Below, in pieces: positions 9,008 to 17,787 of a stretch of DNA of 64,000 nucleotides. Under the pieces are notes generated by a model. The model was not told the DNA's origin. It did no database searches and was given only the letters and a program-made list of their open reading frames with translations. The stretch comes from Azoarcus sp. Aa7 (GTDB taxonomy: Bacteria; Pseudomonadota; Gammaproteobacteria; Burkholderiales; Rhodocyclaceae). The stretch spans positions 186,001 to 250,000 of the forward strand of contig NZ_QVLR01000056.1 of the NCBI RefSeq assembly GCF_014822185.1, written 5' to 3'. The position numbers were made by a program, and so were the translations under genes. The first letter of the stretch is position 1. Every line of letters starts with the position of its first letter.

Positions 9008-9892
9008 ATGGAAGTCGGATTCATCGGCCTCGGCCTGATGGGGCGCCCGATGGCGCTGAACCTGATGAAGGCCGGGCACAAGGCGCATGTGTGGAGCCGC
9101 CGGCGCGAGTCGATGCAGCCGCTGCTCGACGCCGGCGCGGGCGACTGCGCGAGCGCCGCGGGGGTCGCATCGCGCGCCGAAGTCGTCATCAGCATGGTCG
9201 CCGATGCGCCCGACGTCGAGCACGTCGCGCTCGGCCCGCAGGGCGTGGCCGAAGGCGCCCGTCCCGGGCTGATCTTCGTCGACATGAGCACGATCGCCCC
9301 GGCTGCGGCGCAGGCCATCGCGGCGAAACTCAAGGCGCGCGGTATCGAGATGCTGGATGCACCTGTGTCGGGCGGCGAGATCGGCGCGATCAACGCGACC
9401 CTCACGATCATGGTCGGCGGCGACGCGGCCGCATTCGAACGCGTGAAGCCCGCTTTCGAGGCGCTGGGCAAGACGGTGTCGCTGATCGGCGCGAGCGGCG
9501 CCGGCCAGGTCGCCAAGGCGTGCAACCAGATCCTCACCGGCGTCGGCGTCGCCGCGGTGGCCGAGGCGATGAACTTCGCGCAAAAGAGCGGCGTCGACGC
9601 CGCCAAGGTGCGCGAGGCGCTGCTCGGCGGCTTCGCCTACTCGCGCGTGCTGGAGAACCACGGCCAGCGCATGCTCGACCGCAACTTCAAGCCCGGCTTC
9701 AAGGCGTGGATGCACCAGAAGGACCTGCGCATCGTGATGGAAGAGGCGCATCGCCTCGGCCTCGCGCTGCCCACGTCGGCCGCGACCGCGCAGATGCTCA
9801 ACGCGATGGTGGGCAGCGGGCTGGGCGAGAACGACTCGATCGCGATGCTGAAGCTCCTCGAACGCATGAGCGGCGGGGAGGGGCAGGACTGA
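9008..9892 (+). CDS. NAD(P)-dependent beta-hydroxyacid dehydrogenase (GarR/MmsB type), copy 1
   Basis: A 294-residue dehydrogenase of the 3-hydroxyisobutyrate / tartronate-semialdehyde reductase family. The Rossmann motif GLGLMG (7-12), the substrate-binding DAPVSGG (118-124) and the catalytic Lys170 (VAKACNQ) are all present. These enzymes interconvert 3-hydroxyacids and semialdehydes; the precise substrate cannot be told. AGGAG at 8996-9000 precedes the ATG by 7 bases. Its stop overlaps the start of the second copy (TGATG), so the two are translationally coupled paralogues of the same length, a local duplication. Confidence 0.88.
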   Translation: MEVGFIGLGLMGRPMALNLMKAGHKAHVWSRRRESMQPLLDAGAGDCASAAGVASRAEVVISMVADAPDVEHVALGPQGVAEGARPGLIFVDMSTIAPAAAQAIAAKLKARGIEMLDAPVSGGEIGAINATLTIMVGGDAAAFERVKPAFEALGKTVSLIGASGAGQVAKACNQILTGVGVAAVAEAMNFAQKSGVDAAKVREALLGGFAYSRVLENHGQRMLDRNFKPGFKAWMHQKDLRIVMEEAHRLGLALPTSAATAQMLNAMVGSGLGENDSIAMLKLLERMSGGEGQD

Positions 9893-10773
9893 TGGAGGTC
9901 GGTTTCGTCGGCCTGGGCGCGATGGGGCGCCCGATGGCGCAGCACCTGCAGCGTGCCGGCCACCGGCTGCACCTGTGGGCGCGGCGCCCGGAGAGCGTCG
10001 CACCCTTCGCCGGCACCGACGCGGTCGTGCACGCAACACCGGCCGAACTCGCCGCGGCGACGGACGTCGCGTTCACGATCATTACGACCAGCGAGGACGT
10101 CGAGCGCGTCGCGCTGGGTGCGGGCGGCTTCGTCGAGGGTGCGCGGCCGGGCTGGGTGCATGTGGACATGAGCACGATCGCGCCGGGCACGACGCGCCGC
10201 GTCGCCGCTGCGCTGGCCGAACGCGGGGCGGCGATGCTGGACGCCCCGGTCTCGGGCGGATCGGTGGCGGCCGAGGCGGGGACGGTCGCGATGATGGTCG
10301 GCGGCGACGCGGCAGTGCTGGAGCGCGTGCGTCCTCTGCTCGCCTGTTTTGCGCGGGCGGTCGTGCACGTGGGTGACAACGGTGCGGGCGAGGTCGCCAA
10401 GGCGTGCAACCAGATGGTGATGGTTGCGACGATCCAGGCCTGCGCCGAGGCGATGCTGCTCGCGCAGGCGCACGGCGTCGATGCGTCGCGCGTGCGCGAG
10501 GCGCTGATGGGCGGTTCGGCATCGTCGCGCATGCTCGACGTGATGGGTGACCGCATGCTGCGGCGCGATTTCGCGGCGGGCATCGAGGCGCGTCTGCATC
10601 ACAAGGACTTCGGCATCCTGATGGACGAGGCGGCGCGCCTCGGCACGCCACTGCCGATCGCCGCGCAGGTGTGGCAGCAGCTCAATGCGCTGATGTCGCA
10701 GGGCGGCGCGCACGACGACACGTCCAGCTTGCTCCGCGTGCTGGAGCGCGCGTCGGGGCAGGGCGGTGAGTGA
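9892..10773 (+). CDS. NAD(P)-dependent beta-hydroxyacid dehydrogenase (GarR/MmsB type), copy 2
   Basis: A 293-residue paralogue of the preceding gene, starting in its stop codon. GLGAMG (7-12), DAPVSGG (118-124) and Lys170 (VAKACNQ) fall at the same positions as in copy 1, so both should be active. The proteins diverge strongly elsewhere, pointing to an old duplication with different substrates or cofactor use. The GAMG rather than GLMG loop is the main difference in the nucleotide site. A small membrane protein gene overlaps its 3' end by 8 bases. Confidence 0.87.
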   Translation: MEVGFVGLGAMGRPMAQHLQRAGHRLHLWARRPESVAPFAGTDAVVHATPAELAAATDVAFTIITTSEDVERVALGAGGFVEGARPGWVHVDMSTIAPGTTRRVAAALAERGAAMLDAPVSGGSVAAEAGTVAMMVGGDAAVLERVRPLLACFARAVVHVGDNGAGEVAKACNQMVMVATIQACAEAMLLAQAHGVDASRVREALMGGSASSRMLDVMGDRMLRRDFAAGIEARLHHKDFGILMDEAARLGTPLPIAAQVWQQLNALMSQGGAHDDTSSLLRVLERASGQGGE

Positions 10774-10933
10774 CGATTCGGGGCTGGGCCTCGTCGGCGC
10801 CTATGTCGCCGACGTGCTCGGCGACAAGGCTGCGCGCAAGTGGCGCTGGGTGCGCTGGCTGCGGTATGCGAGTGGGGTGATGCTGTTCGTGGTGATCGTC
10901 CTGCTCATGCTGCTGAGCTTCGCCAACCCATAG
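10766..10933 (+). CDS. Small single-pass membrane protein (55 residues), unknown function
   Basis: GTG-initiated frame overlapping the end of the second dehydrogenase gene by 8 bases and stopping at TAG 10931-10933. The protein begins MSDDSGLGLVGAYVADVLG, has a basic Trp/Arg-rich stretch (KWRWVRWLR) and then one hydrophobic helix of about 20 residues (VMLFVVIVLLMLLSF). The overlap, the charge-then-helix design and the G+C pattern suggest a real gene coupled to the operon. No homologue family is recognised; function unknown. Confidence 0.5.
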   Translation: MSDDSGLGLVGAYVADVLGDKAARKWRWVRWLRYASGVMLFVVIVLLMLLSFANP

Positions 10934-11174
10934 GGGGTTCGTAGGGCGGATGAGCCGAAGGCGTTATCCGCCGTATGCCTAGCGCCGACCGCCGCGTGGC
11001 GGGAGGCGCTGCGCTTTCCCGCCCTACGGGGCCGGTGTGCCGTCGCGCCCGTCGCAGGCAGGAAACGTAGGGCGGGAAAGCCGGAGGCGCATCCCGCCAT
11101 GCGGCGGTCGGGAAATTTTCGGCGCTTGGATTGGCGGGATGCGCTGTGCGCCTCCCACCCTACGCATCCGCCCG
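10934..11174. repeat. Two REP/BIME-like inverted repeats between convergent genes
   Basis: Two elements of the same dispersed family lie back to back: 10941-11028 (opens GTAGGGCGGATGAGCCG, closes CCGCCCTACGG) and 11066-11164 (opens CGTAGGGCGGGAAAGCCGG, closes CCTCCCACCCTACG). Each folds into a long imperfect hairpin with a variable centre around a GCGGCGGTCGG or GACCGCCGC core. They lie between the small membrane protein and the aldolase gene and may act as terminators. Confidence 0.7.
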
Positions 11175-11828
11175 TCAGCCCGCCCGCGGCTTGCCGTACC
11201 AGCGGAAACGCTCGACGACCTCGGCCATCTCGGCCTCCGACAGCAGCACCGGCTCGCCGAGCTGGCGGGTGCGCCAGTACTGCTCGCACAGCGTCTCGAA
11301 CTCGATCGCGAGGTCGAGCGCGTTGTCGAGATTGCGCCCGAACACGAGCATGCCGTGGTTCGCCATCAGGCAGGCGGAGCGGCCGTCCATCGCGGCGAGG
11401 ATATTGTCCGACAGCGCCTGCGTGCCGAAGGTCGCGTAGCGCGCGCAGCGCACGGTGTTGCCGCCGAAGCGCGCGATCATGTAGTGGAAGGGCGGGATCT
11501 CGACGCGCTGGCATGCGAGCGAGGTCGCGAAGGGCGCGTGCGCGTGGATGATCGCGCCCGCTTCGGGCCGTCGCGCGTAGAGGTCGTGGTGGAAGCGCCA
11601 TTCGCTCGATGGGGCGAGGCGGCCGCTGGCCGTCCCGTCGGCGGCGACGATCACCATGTCGTCCGGCGTGCAGGCGGCGGGCGGCATGCCGCTGGGGGTG
11701 ATCAGCATGCCGCCGTCGATGCGCACGCTGACGTTGCCCGCCGTGCCGGTGTTGAGCCCGGCCGTGCTCATCGCGTGCGCGGTCGCGAGGAGTTCCTCGC
11801 GCAGCTTGATATCGACAGAAAGGCTCAT
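11175..11828 (-). CDS. Class II aldolase, likely 5-(methylthio)ribulose-1-phosphate aldolase (Ald2-like)
   Basis: A 217-residue class II aldolase/adducin domain, similar in size and motifs to L-fuculose-phosphate aldolase. The zinc histidines H95, H97 (IIHAHAPF) and H158 (ANHGML) and the catalytic acid E76 (SSEW) are present. Its ATG overlaps the mtnA stop by 4 bases, so mtnA and this gene are one transcript. That pairing is the hallmark of the methylthioadenosine DHAP shunt, where such an aldolase splits 5-methylthioribulose-1-phosphate into DHAP and 2-(methylthio)acetaldehyde. The MtnB dehydratase is a related fold but has another motif pattern; the assignment rests largely on the pairing. 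Confidence 0.75.
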   Translation of the reverse strand: MSLSVDIKLREELLATAHAMSTAGLNTGTAGNVSVRIDGGMLITPSGMPPAACTPDDMVIVAADGTASGRLAPSSEWRFHHDLYARRPEAGAIIHAHAPFATSLACQRVEIPPFHYMIARFGGNTVRCARYATFGTQALSDNILAAMDGRSACLMANHGMLVFGRNLDNALDLAIEFETLCEQYWRTRQLGEPVLLSEAEMAEVVERFRWYGKPRAG

Positions 11829-12892
11829 CGCGCCGCGTCCGGGTACAGGTCGCGCAGTCGTCCCGGCGTACAGACGCCACGCTCGGTGATGATGCCGGTG
11901 ATGCAGCCGGCGGGCGTGACGTCGAAGGCGGGGTTGGCCGCGGCGGTGGTTTCGGGCGCGAGGCGCAGGGTTTTCACCGCGCCGTCGCTGTCGAGCCCGA
12001 GCACCGTGCATACCTCCGTCGGGCCGCGGTCCTCGATCGGGATCGCGTGGCCGTCGGCGCAGCCGAAATCGACGGTCGAGAACGGGGCGGCGATGTAGAA
12101 GGGCACGCCGTGCTCGCGCGCAGCCAGCGCCTTGAGATAGGTGCCGACCTTGTTCGCGGCGTCGCCGTTGGCTGCCACGCGGTCGGCGCCGGTGATCACG
12201 ACGTCGACCTCGCCGCGTGCGAGGAGGATGCCGGCCGCGTTGTCGGCGATGAGGCGCAGCGGCACGCCCGCTTCGCGCAGTTCCCACGCGGTCAGGAGGC
12301 CCTGGTTGCGCGGCCGCGTCTCGCTCACCCACACCTCGACCGCGAGTCCGCGCGCCTGTGCCTCATACACGGGCGCGAGCGCGGTGCCGGCGCCGCAGGT
12401 GGCGAGCCAGCCGGCGTTGCAGTGGGTCATCACGCGTAGCGGGCGGCCGAGTCCGGCGGCGAGGCGTTCGAGGATCGCAACGCCGTGTCCGCCGATCGCG
12501 GCGCACATTTCGGCGTCGTTGCGGTGAAGCGCTTCGGCCTCGCGCCAGGCCGCAGCGGGGCGTTCGGTGGCGGCAAGGGGGCGCAGGCGCTCGCGCATCT
12601 GTCCGAGCGCCCAGTGCAGGTTCACGGCGGTCGGCCGGGTTGCCGCGAGCGTCGTCAGCGCATGGTCGAGGCGGGCGTCGCTCGTGTCGGTGGTGAGGGC
12701 GATCGCAACGCCATAGGCGGCCGTCGCACCGATGAGCGGGGCGCCGCGTACCTGCATCGAGTGGATCGCGATGGCGACCTCGTCGAGAGTACTCAGGCGG
12801 CGCAGTTCGCAGGCGTGCGGCAGCAGGGTCTGGTCGAGAATGACGACGGCGTCGCCGTCGCGGCGGATGGTGGGAATGGGCTGGGTGAACAT
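11825..12892 (-). CDS. mtnA: S-methyl-5-thioribose-1-phosphate isomerase
   Basis: A 355-residue member of the eIF2B-related aldose-ketose isomerases. It converts methylthioribose-1-phosphate into methylthioribulose-1-phosphate in salvage of methylthioadenosine. The active-site cysteine (C158 in MTHCNAG) and aspartate (D237 in ITGADRVAANGD) are both there, as is the RGAPLIG substrate loop. Full length. It overlaps the downstream aldolase. No mtnP, mtnK or mtnBCD gene is in the window, so the phosphorylase step must be encoded elsewhere. Confidence 0.93.
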   Translation of the reverse strand: MFTQPIPTIRRDGDAVVILDQTLLPHACELRRLSTLDEVAIAIHSMQVRGAPLIGATAAYGVAIALTTDTSDARLDHALTTLAATRPTAVNLHWALGQMRERLRPLAATERPAAAWREAEALHRNDAEMCAAIGGHGVAILERLAAGLGRPLRVMTHCNAGWLATCGAGTALAPVYEAQARGLAVEVWVSETRPRNQGLLTAWELREAGVPLRLIADNAAGILLARGEVDVVITGADRVAANGDAANKVGTYLKALAAREHGVPFYIAAPFSTVDFGCADGHAIPIEDRGPTEVCTVLGLDSDGAVKTLRLAPETTAAANPAFDVTPAGCITGIITERGVCTPGRLRDLYPDAAR

Positions 12893-13358
12893 GGGGGTAT
12901 TTTAGCCGGGCGGGCGATCCGGCTGTTGGTCGCGCTGCGTTGCCGTGGTCGTGGAGCCGCTGCTTGAGGCGGCGGAACTGTCCGCGGCGTGCCGGAGCCT
13001 TCGTCCGCCGGGCAGACGCTCGCGGCCTGCGGCTTCCCGGAGCGGAACGGGGCGCGGGGGCGGCGACGCAAACTCGCCCGCTGCGCGGGCTCAGACATGC
13101 GTCGCCTTGTTTCCCCCGCACCCCGTTCCGCTCCGGCGCTCACGACAGCCCGCCGGCCGAAGGCCCCGGCACGGGTATGCGTCGGTGGCCGCAAATTGGC
13201 GGTGACAACGAGATCGCTCGCACTTCGTTCCACGAAGTCCTTTGACTGCCGGTCGGTCACTCCGGAGCGAAGGGGGATCGTCGAGGGGTGGGACGGAGTT
13301 TATGATGGATCACGGCTCTGCCAGAATGCTTGGATTCGCCGAACAAGAGCCCGATTCC
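12893..13358. repeat. 466-base gap holding a long nested palindrome
   Basis: No convincing gene. The main content is a 100-base nested inverted repeat: CCGGAGCGGAACGGGG at 13037-13052 pairs with its complement ending at 13136, and the centre carries a second hairpin, GCCCGC-TGC-GCGGGC, at 13076-13090. The promoters of mtnA (leftward) and the aminotransferase (rightward) must also lie here, but none stands out. An in-frame extension of the aminotransferase up to 13242 exists but looks non-coding. Confidence 0.55.
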
Positions 13359-14516
13359 ATGCCGCATTTTCCCGCCCCTCTCGAATCCCGCCTGCCGAAC
13401 GTCGGCACGACGATTTTCACCGTGATGTCTCGCCTCGCGCAGGAATGCGGCGCGATCAATCTGTCGCAGGGATTCCCGGATTTCAACGCCGAGGACGTGC
13501 TGTTCGAGCGCGTCGCACACTGGATGCGCGCGGGGCACAACCAGTACGCACCGATGGCTGGTGTGGCACCGCTGCGCGAGGCGATCGCGGGCAAGGTGTC
13601 GACGCTCTATGGCACGCAATACGATCCCGAGGCCGAGGTCACCGTGACGGCCGGGGCGACCCAGGCGCTGTTCACCGCGGTCGCGGCGCTGGTGCATCCG
13701 GGCGACGAGGTGATCGTGTTCGAGCCGGTGTATGACTCGTACGCGCCGGCGATCGAGCTGCAGGGCGGGCGTGTCGTACGCATGCAGTTGACTGCCCCCG
13801 ACTACCGGCCGGACTGGGGCGCGGTGGCCGAGGCGATCACACCGCGCACGCGCATGATCATGATCAACAGCCCGCACAACCCGACGGCGACGGTGTGGAC
13901 GGCAGGCGACATGGCGCGGCTGGCGGCGCTGACGCACGGCACCGGCATCGTGATCGTCTCGGACGAGGTGTATGAGCACATCGTCTTCGACGGCCGGCGT
14001 CATGAGAGCTGCGCCCGCCACCCGGAACTGGCTGCGCGCAGCCTGATTGTGTCGAGCTTCGGCAAGACCTACCACATCACCGGCTGGAAGGTCGGTTACG
14101 TTGTCGGGCCGCGCGAGCTGATGGCGGAATTCCGCAAGGTGCATCAGTTCAACGTCTTCACCGTGAATACGCCGGTGCAACTCGCGCTGGCCGACTACAT
14201 GGCGGACGCGTCACGTCACGAGAAGCTCGCCGCCTTTTACGAGGCCAAGCGCGACTTCTTCCGCGAAGCGCTTGCCGGTTCGCGCTTCGAACTGTTGCCG
14301 TCGTCCGGCACCTATTTCCAGCTGGCGCGCTACAGCGCGATCTCGGACGAGCCCGATACCGCCTTCGTGCAGCGGCTCACGCGCGAGACGGGCGTCGCGG
14401 CGATTCCCGTGTCGGCCTTTTTCGCCGACGGCCGCGACGAGCGTGTGATCCGCTTCTGTTTCGCGAAGAACGAGGCGACGCTGGCTGCGGCGTGCGAGCG
14501 CCTGCGGCAGGTTTGA
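13359..14516 (+). CDS. PLP-dependent aminotransferase, methionine aminotransferase type (YbdL-like)
   Basis: A 385-residue fold-type I aminotransferase, class I/II. The PLP lysine is K236 (SSFGKTYHITGWK); the NSPHNPTATV (Asn contact) and SDEVYEH (Asp contact) motifs are present. Its N-terminal SQGFPDF and overall pattern match the YbdL/methionine-aminotransferase group, which interconverts methionine and 4-methylthio-2-oxobutyrate. This fits a cell that salvages methylthio compounds, given mtnA next door on the other strand. The ATG at 13359 gives the family length; an upstream ATG at 13302 would add 19 residues. Confidence 0.83.
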   Translation: MPHFPAPLESRLPNVGTTIFTVMSRLAQECGAINLSQGFPDFNAEDVLFERVAHWMRAGHNQYAPMAGVAPLREAIAGKVSTLYGTQYDPEAEVTVTAGATQALFTAVAALVHPGDEVIVFEPVYDSYAPAIELQGGRVVRMQLTAPDYRPDWGAVAEAITPRTRMIMINSPHNPTATVWTAGDMARLAALTHGTGIVIVSDEVYEHIVFDGRRHESCARHPELAARSLIVSSFGKTYHITGWKVGYVVGPRELMAEFRKVHQFNVFTVNTPVQLALADYMADASRHEKLAAFYEAKRDFFREALAGSRFELLPSSGTYFQLARYSAISDEPDTAFVQRLTRETGVAAIPVSAFFADGRDERVIRFCFAKNEATLAAACERLRQV

Positions 14517-14569
14517 CGCGAGCCGCGTGCTAAACTCCTTCGGCTCATATCCCGCTCACATCGTTCATC

Positions 14570-14824
14570 GTGCGAAACCTGCTCCTCTTCGTCCTTGCTC
14601 TGGTCGGCATCTGGTGGGTGCGTCGTGCCCTGAACCGGTCGCGCGACGGGGGCGGGTCGGCCGGCAAACAGGCCGGCGAGGGCCGGAAAGGCGGGCTCGA
14701 ACGCATGCTCGGCTGTGACCATTGCGGTGTGCACGTGCCGGAAAGCGAAGGCGTTCGTGACGGGGAGCTCTTCTTCTGCTGCGAGGAGCATCGCCGGCTG
14801 GGCGCGCGTCACCGGGAATCCTGA
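14570..14824 (+). CDS. PP0621-family small protein with Cys-rich C terminus
   Basis: An 84-residue protein: one N-terminal hydrophobic helix (about residues 3-17), a glycine/basic linker, then a compact domain with CDHCGVHVPESEG and FFCCEEH, reminiscent of a small zinc-binding knuckle (C-x2-C then C-C-x2-H). The family is usually found just upstream of pilS in betaproteobacteria, as here, with the sensor kinase gene starting 2 bases after the stop. The start is GTG at 14570. A role in pilus regulation has not been shown. Confidence 0.75.
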   Translation: MRNLLLFVLALVGIWWVRRALNRSRDGGGSAGKQAGEGRKGGLERMLGCDHCGVHVPESEGVRDGELFFCCEEHRRLGARHRES

Positions 14825-14826
14825 GG

Positions 14827-16395
14827 ATGCAGGCCGCCGCGGACGAACGACGTGACCTCGAGCGCCGGGGGCCCCTGCGCTACCTCAACCTCTTCCGCCT
14901 GATCCTCGCCGGGCTCTTCGTCGTCGCGGGCCTCGAGCTCAATCTCGGCTCGGACGCCCCGCAAGTCTTCAACGCTGCCGCATTTGCCTATCTCGCTGCC
15001 GTGCTGGCGCTCGGATTCCCCGATGCAGCGCGGCGTTTTGGTGTCGACCGCGTCATCACCCTGCAAGTCGTCATCGACATCGGCGTCCTCGCCGCGATGA
15101 TGTGGGCCAGCGGCGGCTACCGCAGTGGCATGCCGGTGCTGATGATGGTGGTTCTCGCCGGGGCCGGCCTCGTTGCGCAAGGGCGCATGGTGCTCTTCTA
15201 TGCCGCGCTCGCAACCGTCGCGGTGCTGGCCGAGAACGTCTGGCGGCTGGTCGCCGGCGAGCGGGCGGCGGACTTCCTGCAGGTCGCCTTCGTCTGCACG
15301 GCCTTCTTCGGCATCGCGATCACGGCGCGTTTTCTCGCGTTGCGCGCGAAGGCCAACGAATCGCTCGCGGTGCTGCGCGGCGAGGCGCTCGCCAAGCAGC
15401 AGGCCGTCAACGAGCGCATCATCCACGACATGCAGGACGGCGTGCTGGTGGTCGCCGCGGACGGCGTCGTCAGCCAGGCCAACCCGCGTGCCGCGGAGCT
15501 GCTGGGCCTGACCAGCGTCGATGGCCTGCGCCTGACCGACGTCGATGAGAATTTCGCCGACGTGCACACGTGCTGCAGCAGTCCGGAAGGCAGCCTGCGG
15601 CGCCTCGGGCCGGCAGGGAAACTACTGCGTTGCCGCGCCGTCGGCGCCCAGGACGACAGGGACGGGCAGGGCGCGGTCGGTGTCGAGACGGTGATCTATC
15701 TCACCGATTTCGAGGAAATCCAGACCCATATCCAGCAGCTCAAGCTGGCCGCGCTGGGGCGCCTCACGGCCAGCATGGCGCACGAGATCCGCAACCCGCT
15801 GTCTGCCGTCACGCAGGCGGCCGAACTGTTGACGGAGGAGAAGCGCGGTGACGTTCAAGTGCGCCTCGTGCGCATCATCAACGACAACGCCCGTCGGATC
15901 GAGCGGATGATCCGCGACGTGCTGGCGCTGGGACGGCGCGACGAGACGCTGCCCGAGGCATTGCCGCTGGCGTCCTTCGCGTGCGGCTTGCTCGACGAGT
16001 TTGCCCTGCGCGGTGGTGCCGAGCGCCAGGTCTTCGCGCTGGACATCACCGATGATGCGACCTTCGCGATCGACCGTGCCCACATGCACCAGATCCTCGA
16101 CAACCTGATCGGCAACGCCCGCCGCTACTGCTCCGGTGCGCCCGGTTCGGTGCATGTGTATGCGCGCGTCGAGGCCGGCGGAAGAGTCGCCGTGCACGTC
16201 GTCGACGACGGTCCCGGCATCGCCGAAGCCGACCGCCCGCGCCTGTTCGAACCCTTCTTCACGACGCACCCCAAGGGTACCGGGCTGGGCCTCTACATCT
16301 CCCGCGAACTGGCCGAAGCCAATGGCGCGACGCTCGAAATGCGCGACAATGCGCCCGGCGCCCATTTCGTGCTCACCGGACGGAGTCAGCCATGA
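14827..16395 (+). CDS. pilS: PilS-type sensor histidine kinase
   Basis: A 522-residue membrane kinase: five or six TM helices in the first 185 residues, a PAS domain (about 195-285), a HisKA region with phospho-acceptor His319 (SMAHEIRNP), and an HATPase domain with N, G1 (DDGPGI) and G2 (GTGLGLYI) boxes. The NtrB-like catalytic part plus the multi-helix sensor is the PilS design; PilS senses pilin levels in the membrane and controls PilR. Its stop overlaps the pilR start by 4 bases. The likely target, pilA, lies at 24359-24901. Confidence 0.9.
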   Translation: MQAAADERRDLERRGPLRYLNLFRLILAGLFVVAGLELNLGSDAPQVFNAAAFAYLAAVLALGFPDAARRFGVDRVITLQVVIDIGVLAAMMWASGGYRSGMPVLMMVVLAGAGLVAQGRMVLFYAALATVAVLAENVWRLVAGERAADFLQVAFVCTAFFGIAITARFLALRAKANESLAVLRGEALAKQQAVNERIIHDMQDGVLVVAADGVVSQANPRAAELLGLTSVDGLRLTDVDENFADVHTCCSSPEGSLRRLGPAGKLLRCRAVGAQDDRDGQGAVGVETVIYLTDFEEIQTHIQQLKLAALGRLTASMAHEIRNPLSAVTQAAELLTEEKRGDVQVRLVRIINDNARRIERMIRDVLALGRRDETLPEALPLASFACGLLDEFALRGGAERQVFALDITDDATFAIDRAHMHQILDNLIGNARRYCSGAPGSVHVYARVEAGGRVAVHVVDDGPGIAEADRPRLFEPFFTTHPKGTGLGLYISRELAEANGATLEMRDNAPGAHFVLTGRSQP

Positions 16396-17783
16396 CCACA
16401 CACGAACGACGCAACCGCCCCGCCGGGATCGACGTCCTGGTCGTCGACGACGAGGAGGACATTCGCGAAGTTCTGGAGCTCTCGCTGCTGCGCATGGGCC
16501 TCGCGTGCGATACCGCGGGCAGCGTCGAGGATGCGCGCCGCCTGCTGGCCGAGAAATCCTACCGTCTGTGCCTCACCGACATGCGCCTGCCCGACGGCGA
16601 CGGGCTGGAACTCGTCGCGCACATCCAGTCGAACGTCCCGGGCCTGCCCGTCGCCGTCATCACCGCCTTCGGCAGCATCGAGACCGCGATCCGCGCCCTC
16701 AAGTGCGGCGCCTTCGATTTCGTCACCAAACCGGTCGAACTCAAGGCCCTGCGCGAGCTCGTCAGCCATGCCCTGAAACTGCAGACCGCAGCGGCACTGG
16801 CGCCCGGCGCAGGCGGTACGGCGCGCATGCTCATCGGCAGCTCCCCGGCGCTGGAGCACCTGCGCGCGCAGATCGCCAAGCTCGCGCGCAACCAGGCGCC
16901 GGTGTTCATCCAGGGCGAATCCGGCACCGGTAAGGAAGTGATCGCCCGCCTCATCCACGACCTCGGTCCGCGCGCGTCGGCGCCCTTCGTGCCGGTGAAT
17001 TGCGGCGCGATACCGCCCGAGCTCATGGAAAGCGAGTTCTTCGGCCATCGCAAAGGCGCCTTTACCGGCGCGATCTTCGACAAGGACGGCCTCTTCCAGG
17101 CCGCCCGCGGCGGCACCCTGTTCCTCGATGAGGTCGCCGATTTGCCGTTGGCGATGCAGGTGAAGCTGCTGCGCGCGATCCAGGAGCGTGCGGTGCGCCC
17201 GGTCGGTGCCCACGCCGAAGAATCCGTCGACGTCCGCATCCTGTCTGCGTCGCACCGCGACCTCGCCCAACTCGTCGCCGACGGCAAGTTCCGCCAGGAT
17301 CTCTATTTCCGCATCAACGTCATCACGCTGCGGGTGCCCCCGCTGCGCGAACGCCCGGAAGATATCCCCGAGCTTGCCGGGCACATCCTCGCGCGGCTCG
17401 CCGACCGCGACGGCGTCCCGCCGCATCGCCTGGCACCCGACGCCATTGCCGTGCTGAAGCAACACCCCTTCCCCGGCAATGTCCGTGAACTCGAAAACCT
17501 GCTCGAACGCGCGTGCGCACTATGCGACGGCGACGAGATCGGTGCCGGCGACATCGACCTGCATCCGACCGAAGGCATCGCCCAGCCTTTCAGGGTTTTC
17601 GGGGCGGCGGACTCCTGCGTCGTCGATCCGGATGTCGACAGCGGCGAGGAAGGCGAGGACGAGCGCGTACGGATCCTGCGGATGCTAGACGAGACGCGCT
17701 GGAACCGCTCCGAGGCTGCGCGGCGCCTTGGGATGACGCTCAGGCAATTGCGCTATCGCTTGCAGAAGTGGGGGATGGAGTAG
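16392..17783 (+). CDS. pilR: PilR-type sigma-54-dependent response regulator
   Basis: A 463-residue NtrC-family activator. Receiver domain with acceptor Asp63; AAA+ domain with Walker A GESGTGK (175-181), the sigma-54 contact loop GAFTGA (222-227) and Walker B LFLDEV; a C-terminal Fis-type helix-turn-helix (WNRSEAARRLGMTLRQLRYRL). It drives open-complex formation at sigma-54 promoters once phosphorylated by PilS. Translation is coupled to pilS. A near-consensus sigma-54 promoter precedes pilA in this window, a plausible direct target. Confidence 0.92.
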   Translation: MTTHERRNRPAGIDVLVVDDEEDIREVLELSLLRMGLACDTAGSVEDARRLLAEKSYRLCLTDMRLPDGDGLELVAHIQSNVPGLPVAVITAFGSIETAIRALKCGAFDFVTKPVELKALRELVSHALKLQTAAALAPGAGGTARMLIGSSPALEHLRAQIAKLARNQAPVFIQGESGTGKEVIARLIHDLGPRASAPFVPVNCGAIPPELMESEFFGHRKGAFTGAIFDKDGLFQAARGGTLFLDEVADLPLAMQVKLLRAIQERAVRPVGAHAEESVDVRILSASHRDLAQLVADGKFRQDLYFRINVITLRVPPLRERPEDIPELAGHILARLADRDGVPPHRLAPDAIAVLKQHPFPGNVRELENLLERACALCDGDEIGAGDIDLHPTEGIAQPFRVFGAADSCVVDPDVDSGEEGEDERVRILRMLDETRWNRSEAARRLGMTLRQLRYRLQKWGME

Positions 17784-17787
17784 CGCG

